Source: Ichthyophis bannanicus (taxonomy: Eukaryota; Chordata; Amphibia; Gymnophiona; Ichthyophiidae). Taken from it: DNA of 64,000 bases. The notes below the pieces were generated by a model. It saw only the letters and a list, made by a program, of their open reading frames with translations, was not told the DNA's origin and searched no databases. The DNA lies in the NCBI GenBank assembly GCA_033557465.1, contig CM066033.1, positions 590,704,438-590,768,437 of the forward strand, read 5' to 3'. Numbering within the stretch: the first letter of the stretch is position 1; every line of letters begins with the position of its first letter. Of this stretch, positions 52,067 through 61,576 are shown piece after piece. The translations under genes and the position numbers were made by a program.

Positions 52067-55000
52067 ATGGAGCCCAAGGAGCTGTGTGCCTGGATGGCAC
52101 ACCAGTTCACCAAACAGGCTGAGCTGGCACAACGGAGCCAGGATCAGGCGCTAAAGGCGATGCAGGAGCAGCAGACGCCTGTCATAGAAACAATGAGCGC
52201 ATGGATGGCGCAACAGCGAGAGGAGCTGGCTCAGAGCAGGAAAGAAGGAACATCACTCGTCGGACGGGTAAACCCTGAACTTGGACATTGGTCTTGTTCG
52301 GACTTAATGATAGGGAAGCTCAGTCCAAGTGACGATATTGATGACTTTCTAGACACTTTCGCTAGGATTGCGAATTCGGCTAAGTGGCCTGAGGAGCAGT
52401 GGGCCATACGCCTAGCGGCATCACTTACAGGTGAAGCGCTGGCGGCCTACAGGTCCATGCCCCCAGAGCTCGCAAATTCATATCAGGATGTAGTAAACGC
52501 AATTAGAGATCGTGTTGGTCTTACGCCGGTGGCGTACAATAAAATGTTCAGAGCTGCTATGCTTAAGGTAGATGAAACACCTAAGGCATTAGGCCACAGG
52601 TTGCGTAGTCTTGCTTACAAGTGGCTACAACCTGAAAGGAGAAGTATAAATACGCTCATGGATGCGATAATTTTAGAGCAATATATGAATGCACTACCTA
52701 ACAGGGTGCAGAATTTTCTGATGCTCCAAAATTGTAGCAATACCACTGAAGCTATTGTGCTTACTGAAAGATACTTAGAGGCTGAAAAGGTGACACAGCC
52801 TAGTGTAAGTCCACGAAGTGCCATGGGATTGGAGGCACAAGGGAAGGGAAGTCCCTCCCGTCCTCCAGCTGGTAGGTGGCAGAGTTATAAACCCCTGGAG
52901 AAAGTGAATACAAAAAAATGTTTTGCGTGTGGAAAAAAAGGACATGTACAGTATGAATGTCATGCGAGAACAGCCTTGGTAGGAGAGTCACCAAGAATAG
53001 TGCATGATGGGTTTCTTGTCAATGTAAAAATACATGGCATAAGTGTACGAGCATTGTTAGATTCTGGAGCCGACCAGACTATGCTTTCAAAAAGGTTATG
53101 GTCGACCATCCAGGATCATGGACTGTCGGTCCCAGAATCACCCGAGGGGTATGTCAAGATTAAGTGTGTACATGGAGCAGCTACCCGCTACCCCATTTAT
53201 AAGTTGTGGATAAAGGGGATGGGTATTGTGAAAGAGATGCCAATGGCAGTGGTGCCAAGATTACCGCAGGATTTAGTCCTGGGCCGAGATTGGCCTCAAT
53301 TTAGAAAAACTTTGAAGAAAGAATGTTTACCTCAAGATAAACCAGATTCCACTGGCATGCCACCTGACCTTATTAAAAACTCTAGAGTACAGCGGAGCAG
53401 CCTTGCTGCTGCTACGGATACTACGATCCCTAGCCCGCTGTGGGAGAAACCCCCAAAGACCGTTGTAAAGGATCGGTCACAGCCGCTCAAAAAGTTTGTG
53501 CTTCGCTACTGCAAGACATCCGCAAGAGCGCGGACACCTCAAAGAGCATCAGCACAAGCGGCAGGCTATGACCTCCATAGCGCCGTGGATATGGTCATAC
53601 CGAAGCGAGGGAGAACATTAGTGACCACGGACTTACAAATTGAACTGCCACCTGGATGTTATGGAAGAATAGCCCCAAGGTCCGGACTGGCCGCCAAACA
53701 CAACATTGATGTGGCTGCAGGAGTCGTGGACCCTGATTATAGGGGTGTCCTAAAGGTCCTCTTATGCAATTGTTCAGAGAAGGACTACGAGGTTCAAGTC
53801 GGCGACAGAGTGGCACAGCTCATTTGTGAGCGGGTAGGATTTCCTGATCTGGAGGAAGTCCCGATGTTAAATCCCACAAGCCGAGGAGTGGGAGGTTTTG
53901 GCTCGACGGGGAGAGCAGAAGTAGAAAATTTAATGGCCATAGGCGCTGATCCACCCGAGGAAGAATTGGGCCCTCGTCTGGAGGATTGTAAAGAAGACTC
54001 TACCCCAAAGCTAGGAGAAGAACTCTCGATAAAACAAAAGGAAGATTTGACCCGATTGTTAAATAAATACAAAGATGTCTTAACGCCAATGCCTGGAGAG
54101 ACCTCGTTGGTGGCGCACGAGATCCAGACTCCTCCCGGTAAAATTATCCGGCAGCGTCCATACCGACTGCCGGAGGCGAAAAAGCAGGAGGTCATTAATC
54201 AGGTGCAAGAAATGTTACAGATGGAGATAATAGAAGAGTCACACAGTCCCTGGTGCAGCCCGGTGGTGTTAGTACCAAAGCCAGATGGATCTATGCGTTT
54301 TTGCATAGACTTTCGGCAAGTCAACGCGATTTCAATTTTCGACGCGTACCCGATGCCGCGTATAGAGGAGCTATTAGATCGGCTCGGGCAAGCAAAATAC
54401 CTGACGACATTGGACATGACCAAAGGATATTGGCAGGTCCCTTTAACGCGAGATGCCAAGCCGAAAACTGCCTTTAGTACACCCTTGGGGCTCTACCAGT
54501 TTAGGAGAATGCCTTTTGGCTTGCATGGGGCAGCCGCCACATGCCAACGCCTAATGGATGTGATTCTTCGACCGTATCAGAATTTTGCGACCGCATATAT
54601 GGATGATGTGGTGATCCACAGCGCCACGTGGACAGAACACCTCCAGCAGATAGGCACCATATTAGAGGCTATGAGGAGAGCGGGCCTCACTCTTAATCCT
54701 AAGAAATGCACGTTCGCAGCGGAGGAGGTCAAGTACCTGGGTCATCTAGTAGGTCGAGGAACCGTACGGCCACTATTGGATAAAGTTGAATGTGTCAGGA
54801 ACTTCCCGGTTCCTCAGAATAAGAAGCAGCTGAGAAGCTTCCTCGGACTCATAGGGTATTATCGTCGGTTCATACCGCATTTTGCCGAGGAGAGCAACAT
54901 CTTTACAGAGATGCTTAGAAAAAATGCCCCGAATATAGTACGATGGACGCCCGAAGCAGAAGCTGCTTTCCAAAGATTGAAAGGGAAGTTGTGCCAGGCC

Positions 55001-56497
55001 CCCGTTCTACGCGGGGTAGATTTCCAGCAAACGTTCCTACTTCAAACTGATGCCTCGGAAACCGGGCTGGGTGCCGTTTTATCCCAGGTACAAGAAGGAG
55101 CAGAACATCCCATTCTGTTCCTTAGCAGAAAGCTCTCATTAGCGGAAAGAAAATATGCCACCATTGAACGTGAATGCCTCGCTATCAAGTGGGCCATTGA
55201 GGCATTAAAATTTTACCTTACCGGGAGGAAGTTTGTCCTCATTACAGACCATGCCCCCCTGAAATGGCTGCATACAATGAGGAACGAAAATGCCAGGTTA
55301 ACCCGGTGGTATATGGCTTTACAACCTTATGACTTTCGTGTTGAGCATAGAGCTGGGAAGCTACATTGTAACGCAGACACCATGTCTCGGATTACGTGCT
55401 GCGGTGAAGAGCTTCCCCCAGCCCGTAATATTTTGAGAAGGGGGATATGTGATACCGCAAGCCCTCTGATGCAAGAAAGGAAACTTTTAAATCTTGAAAA
55501 AAACAGGATTTGCCTGCAATTACGAGAAGGGACACATAGAGGGAGCAGGAGAACAAACCTGAAAGTGGAAGAACCACACCTCTATGGGCAGGACTCAGAA
55601 GCAGCTGCTCTGGATTTAAGTAGGAACAGAGCACTGCAAGTGGGAGAGCCAAGAGAGAGAGAGCAAAGAGAGGCAAAGGTGCCAGGAAGGCAGTCAAGAG
55701 AGCCAGAAAGGCAACAGAGAAACCCCGAAGGGAAGAACCCAGAGGAGAAGCACAGGAGGAGGCAAGGAGCTTGGCAGAGATCTTCATGTGAAGAACAGGA
55801 GGCAGTGCCAAGGGAAGCTCCAGAGGCCAGACTCAGAGACCGAGGTGAGGTCACTGACAAACCCAGCAGAGCTAAAGGAAAGGAAGCTACTGGGAGAGCA
55901 GGCCTAGAGAAAGGCCACACACAACTTCAAGGGGCAGTATCACGGACTGCAGCCAAGGAAGGAAGTGCTTATCCCTCCGGTTGGAGAAGAAACCTTCAAG
56001 AGAAAAAAGGTACTTTTAAAAGCTTTTACAAAAGTAACTTGAAAGATAAAGGAAAAGTTCATAGCCTTGAGAGAAAGGATATACCTGGAGCACAAAACTC
56101 TCAGACTAGGCCTCAAGCCTTTTTCAAGAAGCCTAGAGAGGAACAAAGGGCTAGTTTTTATCTGGACAATAAGGACTGTTTTAAACCAGATATAACTGAT
56201 AAGTTTTACAGGAAAAAGTTTAATGTTGCCAGAGAATGGAAGGAGCAAACTTTTAGTCCTGAAACGACAGCAAGCCCAGGGAGATATACTAGACCTAAAA
56301 GCCGACGCCCCAAACTACCAAGCCAGCACTGGGATACAGTATGGCATGCTTTTAGGAAACCAGGTTTTAATATCCAAGAGATCTCAGAGAACTCAGTTTC
56401 AGATCCCATTGACATGGAATGGCTGCCAGGGGAATCTGAGAGCACTGAAGATATAGAATTAATGGAATGTGACTTTTGCACAAGAAGATATCTTTGA
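52067..56497 (+). CDS. Ty3-A polyprotein: Gag-protease-dUTPase-RT-RNase H plus LTR-encoded C-terminus
   Basis: 1476 codons from ATG 52,067 (MEPKELCAWM). This start follows the predicted splice acceptor and matches MDPREMASWM of Ty3-B. Gag (about 1-300) ends in a CCHC knuckle at 285-298. The protease DSG is at 332-334. The dUTPase (about 490-616) has all five motifs, from AAGYDL at 499 to RGVGGFGSTG at 606. RT has FRQVN and YMDD (844-847). RNase H runs about 990-1110, with Asp995 and Asp1104. Only 23 residues later, at residue 1128, the frame enters the 3' LTR. The last 349 residues are Arg/Glu/Lys-rich, of no known family, and end 'IELMECDFCTRRYL'. There are no stops or shifts. No integrase domain is present, although the PPT lies where one would be followed. 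Confidence 0.88.
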   Translation: MEPKELCAWMAHQFTKQAELAQRSQDQALKAMQEQQTPVIETMSAWMAQQREELAQSRKEGTSLVGRVNPELGHWSCSDLMIGKLSPSDDIDDFLDTFARIANSAKWPEEQWAIRLAASLTGEALAAYRSMPPELANSYQDVVNAIRDRVGLTPVAYNKMFRAAMLKVDETPKALGHRLRSLAYKWLQPERRSINTLMDAIILEQYMNALPNRVQNFLMLQNCSNTTEAIVLTERYLEAEKVTQPSVSPRSAMGLEAQGKGSPSRPPAGRWQSYKPLEKVNTKKCFACGKKGHVQYECHARTALVGESPRIVHDGFLVNVKIHGISVRALLDSGADQTMLSKRLWSTIQDHGLSVPESPEGYVKIKCVHGAATRYPIYKLWIKGMGIVKEMPMAVVPRLPQDLVLGRDWPQFRKTLKKECLPQDKPDSTGMPPDLIKNSRVQRSSLAAATDTTIPSPLWEKPPKTVVKDRSQPLKKFVLRYCKTSARARTPQRASAQAAGYDLHSAVDMVIPKRGRTLVTTDLQIELPPGCYGRIAPRSGLAAKHNIDVAAGVVDPDYRGVLKVLLCNCSEKDYEVQVGDRVAQLICERVGFPDLEEVPMLNPTSRGVGGFGSTGRAEVENLMAIGADPPEEELGPRLEDCKEDSTPKLGEELSIKQKEDLTRLLNKYKDVLTPMPGETSLVAHEIQTPPGKIIRQRPYRLPEAKKQEVINQVQEMLQMEIIEESHSPWCSPVVLVPKPDGSMRFCIDFRQVNAISIFDAYPMPRIEELLDRLGQAKYLTTLDMTKGYWQVPLTRDAKPKTAFSTPLGLYQFRRMPFGLHGAAATCQRLMDVILRPYQNFATAYMDDVVIHSATWTEHLQQIGTILEAMRRAGLTLNPKKCTFAAEEVKYLGHLVGRGTVRPLLDKVECVRNFPVPQNKKQLRSFLGLIGYYRRFIPHFAEESNIFTEMLRKNAPNIVRWTPEAEAAFQRLKGKLCQAPVLRGVDFQQTFLLQTDASETGLGAVLSQVQEGAEHPILFLSRKLSLAERKYATIERECLAIKWAIEALKFYLTGRKFVLITDHAPLKWLHTMRNENARLTRWYMALQPYDFRVEHRAGKLHCNADTMSRITCCGEELPPARNILRRGICDTASPLMQERKLLNLEKNRICLQLREGTHRGSRRTNLKVEEPHLYGQDSEAAALDLSRNRALQVGEPREREQREAKVPGRQSREPERQQRNPEGKNPEEKHRRRQGAWQRSSCEEQEAVPREAPEARLRDRGEVTDKPSRAKGKEATGRAGLEKGHTQLQGAVSRTAAKEGSAYPSGWRRNLQEKKGTFKSFYKSNLKDKGKVHSLERKDIPGAQNSQTRPQAFFKKPREEQRASFYLDNKDCFKPDITDKFYRKKFNVAREWKEQTFSPETTASPGRYTRPKSRRPKLPSQHWDTVWHAFRKPGFNIQEISENSVSDPIDMEWLPGESESTEDIELMECDFCTRRYL
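55435..55445 (+). promoter_or_regulatory. Ty3-A polypurine tract
   Basis: GAGAAGGGGGA ends two bases before the 3' LTR, the usual place for plus-strand DNA priming. It is translated within the polyprotein ('LRRGI'), so it serves as both primer and coding sequence. Confidence 0.75.
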
Positions 56498-56859
56498 GTA
56501 AAAGGCAAACAAATCTAATGTGTGCAAATTGTACTGGAAAGTTTATGCTTTAAGTTGGTGAAGGAACCATGTTATTTTGAGTGTTTTGCTGACTCACGTT
56601 TTGATGCAACTGAATTTATGTTCTGTTACTCATTACCTCATATTTTGAATTTCTTCATGCGAAAAGGGGAAATAAAAGCCTTTTTGTACCCTACACTTGG
56701 CAAGAGTTACTTTTTTAGGTTGTTGACTCTGAGGCTGACAATGTGACCTGCTATCCCATTGACCCTCACAACAGATCAACCCTGAACCTTTTAATTCTTA
56801 TGCGCTCCCCAGCCCCTGTGGAACTACTACGCCGCCACTAGAGGGGGCTGCGGGGGACA
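55448..56859 (+). repeat. Ty3-A 3' LTR (1412 bp)
   Basis: Same sequence as 50,140-51,551 as far as I can compare. Codon 1128 of the polyprotein begins at its first base; the ORF stop lies at 56,495-56,497. AATAAA at 56,671-56,676. Followed by GGGC (56,860-56,863). Confidence 0.92.
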
Positions 56860-57116
56860 GGGCACAGAAAGCACTGAGTCAAAACCATTGGGCCACTATA
56901 GCTTGCAATAAAGGCATGCTGGGACCAGCTTTGTCTCACAAGTTGTAATTTGACCCCCTCTACTTAGATGGAAAATATCGTAATCCATACTGCACGACTT
57001 ACACCCAGATTGATGTACATTGTGAGGTGGGATGTTAGGAGAATCCTTGTGAGTTTCAAAGGGAATCTTGAGTGAGTTGCTACTGAAGAGGGGCAATAGA
57101 ATAGTCTAATCTAGTC

Positions 57117-57397
57117 CAGAAGTTCCCAAACATTTTTTTGGTGAAGTGGACCCCTTATTAACCTCCAAAAAGGTCAGAGGCAGCCAGTTCATTCTCACCA
57201 ACCTTTCTAGTCCCAATCCTCATCAGAAAGCCTATCCCTACTAACCCTTTCCCTCCCTTCCCATTCCTGTCTCTATTGATCTGTCTCCCTCCACCCAGTC
57301 CCTACCAATCTCAGTCTCTTGCTATCTACCCTCCAGCCTGTATCTTTTTTTTTCTCTATGCCATGGACCATAAGAGTCCACAGGTTGGAAAACACTG
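57117..57397. mobile_element. hAT-type MITE
   Basis: 281 bp with imperfect ends: CAGAAGTTCCCAAAC on the left, complement of CAGTGTTTTCCAACC on the right. Flanks atctagtc (57,109-57,116) and ctctagtc (57,398-57,405) match at 7 of 8, consistent with the hAT preference for CTAG. No coding capacity. CAG-GTTCCCAAAC ends resemble many vertebrate Charlie-type MITEs. Confidence 0.7.
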
Positions 57398-57527
57398 CTC
57401 TAGTCTGCTGCATCCAGACTGCAACTAGACCAAGTTAGCTACTAAAGAGAAACTGGTTTTGACTAAAAGATAACCACTGGAACCCATTTTCCTGGATAAG
57501 TCAGGCCTAAAGATGCTGGAGGAAGTG

Positions 57528-57740
57528 GAGTAGCCGCCTAGGGGTTAGGACACTGGCTTGGTAACCCACTAGAACTCCTTGTGGCCTTGGGCAAGTCACT
57601 TAACCCTCCATTACCTCAGAAGAAAGGCCTGGCAATCTACTTCTGGTGACACTGCCAAGAAAACACAGGAGCTTCTGGGTTGCCAGGAGTCAGCATTGAC
57701 TCAAAGACACACATTGCATTGCATTTGCAAGGATGCTGGA
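57528..57740 (+). repeat. tRNA-derived SINE, partly decayed
   Basis: A-box-like 'gtagccgcctaggggttagg' and the core 'cttgggcaagtcacttaacc', the same core as the SINEs at 22,966 and 31,041. The B box is degraded (gtaacccactag). The 3' half reads 'caggagtcagcattgactc' and resembles a different SINE tail from the other two. Confidence 0.6.
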
Positions 57741-58317
57741 AGCAGTCATTCAATGAGTTCAGGGTGTAGACTCCAATTATGGGATAGGACTCAAATCTCT
57801 GTAATCATGCTTACCTAGTGCTTTGGGGATTGCCTCAGCTGTGATCAGTTACTAGAGTTAACTGCCTTGAACACTGCTGAAGAATCCTTATTCAATCATG
57901 GGTATTATACTCATGTTTTCTGGGCTCCCTTGGCCACAGTAAGAAATACAAAATAGTCCTCTTGTCTTGGAATTGGCTGATTCCTGCAAAATCATAGACA
58001 ACCGAAGACACGGTCAGGGCAGGGGCCAAAACTGCCCATTCATGGAGCTGTGCATCTCCCAGAGTTCCCCCATCAACTGATTAGGAAGCAGGGGGGTGAG
58101 TGGTTTGTGGGCAATGTATACACTTCTGTTGTCTGGGATCTGACTTGAGGTTTGAACTGCACAGATCTAGTGTCTCTCACAGTTCAAAGCACAAGCTGGG
58201 CCCCAGATAGCAGTAAGAAAATGTGACCTAGGCCATCACTCCTTATCTTTTTGCCAGATGATTAGTGTGGGCATGGGGGAGGTGGGATGGTGGCTGGAGG
58301 GGGCATGGCTTTGGAGG
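57741..58317. other. No recognised feature
   Basis: Unassigned sequence. No coding frame or element ends. Confidence 0.35.
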
Positions 58318-58425
58318 AACAATGTGAGAGAGGGATGTAGAATTGGGGGGGGGGTGGGTGAAATGTGAGAGAGGAATGTAGATATGTGGGCGGGGGGTGA
58401 AGTGTGAGAGAGGGAATCAACTGGG
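58318..58425 (+). repeat. Short tandem repeat, about 45-bp unit
   Basis: About two and a half units of a(a/g)tgtgagagagg(g/a)atgtag followed by a G-rich run with variable length. It lies directly left of DIRS-5 and may mark the lost DIRS-5 left end. Confidence 0.6.
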
Positions 58426-58999
58426 AAAATAGAAGGGAGGACTATGAGGAAGCACCTAGAAGGAAAGAGAGGCTCTGGAGTCCTCAGTTGAGTTTGTAAC
58501 TGAGAAGAAAAATACAAGGAACCTAGGGGAGGAGGGCAAGTTGTGAAGACTGATTCATGCTGTCCCCACAGATCAACCGTTACAAGTGAGTAACTATGCT
58601 ATTTCCAGGAACAAGTAGGAGGGCAGTCTTCACATATGGAGCGCACTAGTTTCCAGGTAGCAGACTGGTATGGGGGGAGGGGAGAGAAGTGCAACCCCTA
58701 AAGCAAAAAACACGTAGCTGAAGAGTCTGGAAGAGATGAGGGCCATTGGACTCAATTCCAGGAGGTGATACTCCCCCAATGACAGTCTGGTATCTTGTAG
58801 AAATCCGGGAGGGTAGGAGTTGAGTCTAAATCCCAAAGTGGTGCTGCATACAGCTTGGCCAAAGACAGCATCCCGATGGGCGTCTCTGTCCAGACAATAA
58901 ATGTGCAGCAAAAGTGTGAATGGAGGACCAGATAGTTACCTAGAAAATGTCCTCAATGGCTACTGAACAGAGATTAGCAACGGATGTTGCCAAAGCCCG

Positions 59000-59720
59000 C
59001 AGATTATGAGCAGTAACATGGCCCTCTAATGAGAATCCTGCTTGTGAATAAGCAAATGCAATCTACTATCCATCTTGATGGAGAACATTTTGCCCAGGTG
59101 ACTAGGATCAAAGGAAATGAAAAATTGAGAGGACTTTCTGTGAGCTTTAGTTTTATGCAAGTAGTAGGCCAGTGCTCACTTGCAGTCTAAAGTGGGTAGT
59201 GCTGCTTCAGGCCGAGACGCATGTGGTCTAGGGAAGAAAATCAGAAGGATTACCGACTGGTTTAGATGGAAGGAGGAAACCACCTTCGGAAGGAAATGCG
59301 GATGAGTACAGAGAACCACCTTGTCATGGTGGAAACGAGTATAAGGGAGATCCGTCACTAGAGCTTGCAACTCACTGATGCAGCGAGCTGAAATGAGGGC
59401 AGTAAAGAAGATGACCTTCCAAGATAGAAACTTCAGTAAAGTGGTGGTTAAAGGTTCAAAAGGTGGCTTCAGAAGTTGCACCAGAACCACATTCAGATCC
59501 CAGGTCACCAGAGGCAGCTTAGACAACACGAGACCCCCCGCATGAAGCATGCTACTAAGGGGTGTGAGGAGATAGGCTGTCCATCCACTGGCCTGTGAAC
59601 TCTCAGCGAGTTAGTTTTAAGACCTGTCAAGGATAAGTGGAGGAGATACTGTAGAAGTGACTCAACTGGGTCAGAAAAGGGGTCAATGTCCTTTGGGGAG
59701 CACCAGAGGCAAACCTATGT
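59000..59720 (-). pseudogene. DIRS-5 tyrosine recombinase (broken)
   Basis: Frame 59,176-59,550 has 'VTWDLNVVLVQLLKPPFEPL', 'LISARCISELQALVTDLPYT' and 'PHASRPEAALPTLDCK'. The first catalytic Arg reads Cys (SARCISE), or lies one residue before it. The HxxR region is degraded ('HNLRALATSVANLCSV...' around 58,960-59,010). Homologous to DIRS-4 part 2. Confidence 0.65.
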
Positions 59721-59811
59721 CATTTGAAGGCATAAGATGGCCTGGTGGAATCCTTACAAGATGCAGGAAGACCATCCTTGACCGCCTGTGGTAGGTCGAG
59801 GTCAGCAAGCA

Positions 59812-60514
59812 CTAGCCCTTCAGCAGCCATGCTGTCAGGCATAGGGAGTGAAGATTGGGATGGAGGAGCGTCCTGAGAGAGGAGCTCAGGTGCACATCCC
59901 AGGTTGAGTGGTAGAGTATGTGCCAGGCAAAAAAGCAGAGGAAACCACTGTTGAAAGGGCCAAAAGGGGGGCTATGAGAATAATCGAGCTGTTGTTGGCC
60001 TGAAGCTTGAACAGCATCTTGGGTATCAAGGGAATGCGTAGAGCAGTCCCTATTCCCATTGGAGAAGGAAGGCATCCAAGGCTTGTCAATGCAATGACGG
60101 AACCCTGGAGCAGACTAGTGGAAGCCATGTGTTTTGCAGAGTGGCAGAAAGATCTATGAGTGGGGTTCCCCACGTTTGAAAGATCTGAGTACCTGTCTCC
60201 TGTTGCAAGGTCCAATAGTGTGGATGAAGGATGCGGCTTAGCCTGTTTGCTAGGACACTGAGTTTGCCCAGGAGGTACACCACTCTGAGGTGGATGCGGT
60301 GAGAGATGGCAAAGGACCATAGGCTAATCACTTCTTTGCGGAGAGGATGGGACCCTTTCCCCCTTGTTTGTTTACATAGAACATGGCAACTTGATTGTCG
60401 GTTCTGACTAGAACAGGTTACCTCAGTAGTTGGGGTTGAAAAACCCAAAGAGCATTTGACAGTGCCCATAGTTCTAGGAGGTTTATCTGCAGGGCAGATT
60501 CCTGTTGTGTCCAC
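59812..60514 (-). pseudogene. DIRS-5 RNase H and methyltransferase-like segment (broken)
   Basis: Frames at 59,886-60,320 and 60,086-60,514 encode the tail of RNase H ('VYLLGKLSVLANRLSRILHP', where the family has 'GxxNxxADxLSR') and 'KMLFKLQANNSSIILIAPLL', from the block after RNase H. Several frameshifts. Confidence 0.55.
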
Positions 60515-60699
60515 AGTCCCTGTATGTTCGGGTCATTGAGATGCCACCCCCCCCCCCCAACCCAGCCTGGAAGCATCCTTCATCAGGGTGGAGGCATCTG
60601 AAAAGGTGACCTGATGAGTAGGTTTTGTAGGAGATACCACCACTGAAGGGACTTGATCAGTTGAGGGGTGATATGGATCTTGTCTGTGAAACGACTGCT

Positions 60700-61060
60700 C
60701 ACTTGGTATCCATTAAGAAGAGAGTCCACTCCGCTTGTCGCATGTGTACTCGAACATAGGGGACAACATGGACCATGGAGGCCATGTGTCCCAATAGCTG
60801 TAGCATCTCTTGAGTTGTAACTTGGCTTTGCTCTTGTAAACCTTTTGCCAACTCAATGAGACAGACACAGTGATCCTGTGGGAGGAAAGCTCAGGCATGT
60901 TAAGTATCTAAGAGCGCTCTGAAGAACTCTAGACGTTGGGGCGGAGCAAGGTGGGACTTTGGAAAGTTTATGACAAATCCCAGGTGTTGAAACACTATGA
61001 TGGTGCAATGAAGTCTTCTCTTGGGATTCTCCCCTTACTAGCCAATCGTCTAAGTAAGGA
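60700..61060 (-). pseudogene. DIRS-5 RT fragment
   Basis: Complement reads 'TPGICHKLSKVPPCSAPTSR' in one frame near 60,940 and the region around the active site near 61,030-61,055 ('LRRLASKG'). Only the C-terminal part of the RT is present before DIRS-6 interrupts at 61,060. Confidence 0.45.
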
Positions 61061-61576
61061 AAGCATACTCATTCACCTGTAACAGATGTTCTCCAGGGAA
61101 ATCAGGAATTAGTTCTCACATGTGGGTGACATCAGCGCCAACGGAGCCCACACGGAGCATTTCCCCAGCTTTCAAAGAAAGCCTTTGGGACATGTTACCA
61201 TGCCTGCGTGGTCCCCTTCTAGCCCAATGACGCCATCTTGCGCAGTCAGATGACATAGCTAGGACGGTAGTAAAACAAGGTAGGGAGGCAACTCCCAGGG
61301 GAGGAGGGAGGGTTGTGAGAACTGATTCCTGCTATTCCTAGAGAACACCTATTACAGGACAGTAACTATGTTTTCTCCAGGAACAAGTCCTCACATATGG
61401 AACTCCCTAGTTCCAGGCTGCTGAGGACCTAATCACAACAGCACCATGGCGACCAATTGAGTAACTGTGAGTTACAGAAGGTGAGTCCCCACTGAGAGAC
61501 TCTGCAAGACCCTAACATCCAGCGACACTATCACTCTGGTAGCCTGAACACAGAAGGGTTGGAAGGCAGGAGTTGC

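Larger units (their letters stand above)
50140..56859 (+). mobile_element. Ty3-A: complete-looking Ty3 (Gypsy) element with LTR-encoded polyprotein C-terminus and no integrase
   Basis: 6720 bp: 5' LTR 50,140-51,551, internal 51,552-55,447, 3' LTR 55,448-56,859, flanked by GGGC. The 1412-bp LTRs look identical by eye, indicating recent insertion. The internal region has a primer site, a predicted leader intron, one unbroken ORF (Gag-protease-dUTPase-RT-RNase H) and a polypurine tract. No integrase or chromodomain is present. The ORF continues through the polypurine tract into the 3' LTR. It would need integrase supplied by another element, or a different route of insertion. Confidence 0.9.
58470..61060 (-). 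mobile_element. DIRS-5: DIRS element fragment (minus)
   Basis: The left terminal repeat is missing; sequence starts near 58,470 at the equivalent of DIRS-3 position 27,376. An ICR at 58,540-58,640 contains 'aagtgagtaactatgctatt'. Minus-strand YR, methyltransferase-like, RNase H and RT parts follow up to 61,060, where DIRS-6 begins in the middle of the RT. The rest presumably lies beyond the window. Confidence 0.75.

Noticed and set aside
55448..56497. LTR-encoded region as an env, chromodomain or integrase
   Set aside because: No signal peptide, membrane segment, chromodomain pattern, HHCC or D,D-35-E motif can be seen. Left as unknown.
58540..58640. Left terminal repeat of DIRS-5
   Set aside because: The sequence contains both ends joined, so it is the ICR. 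No outer left terminus was found between 57.7 and 58.5 kb.
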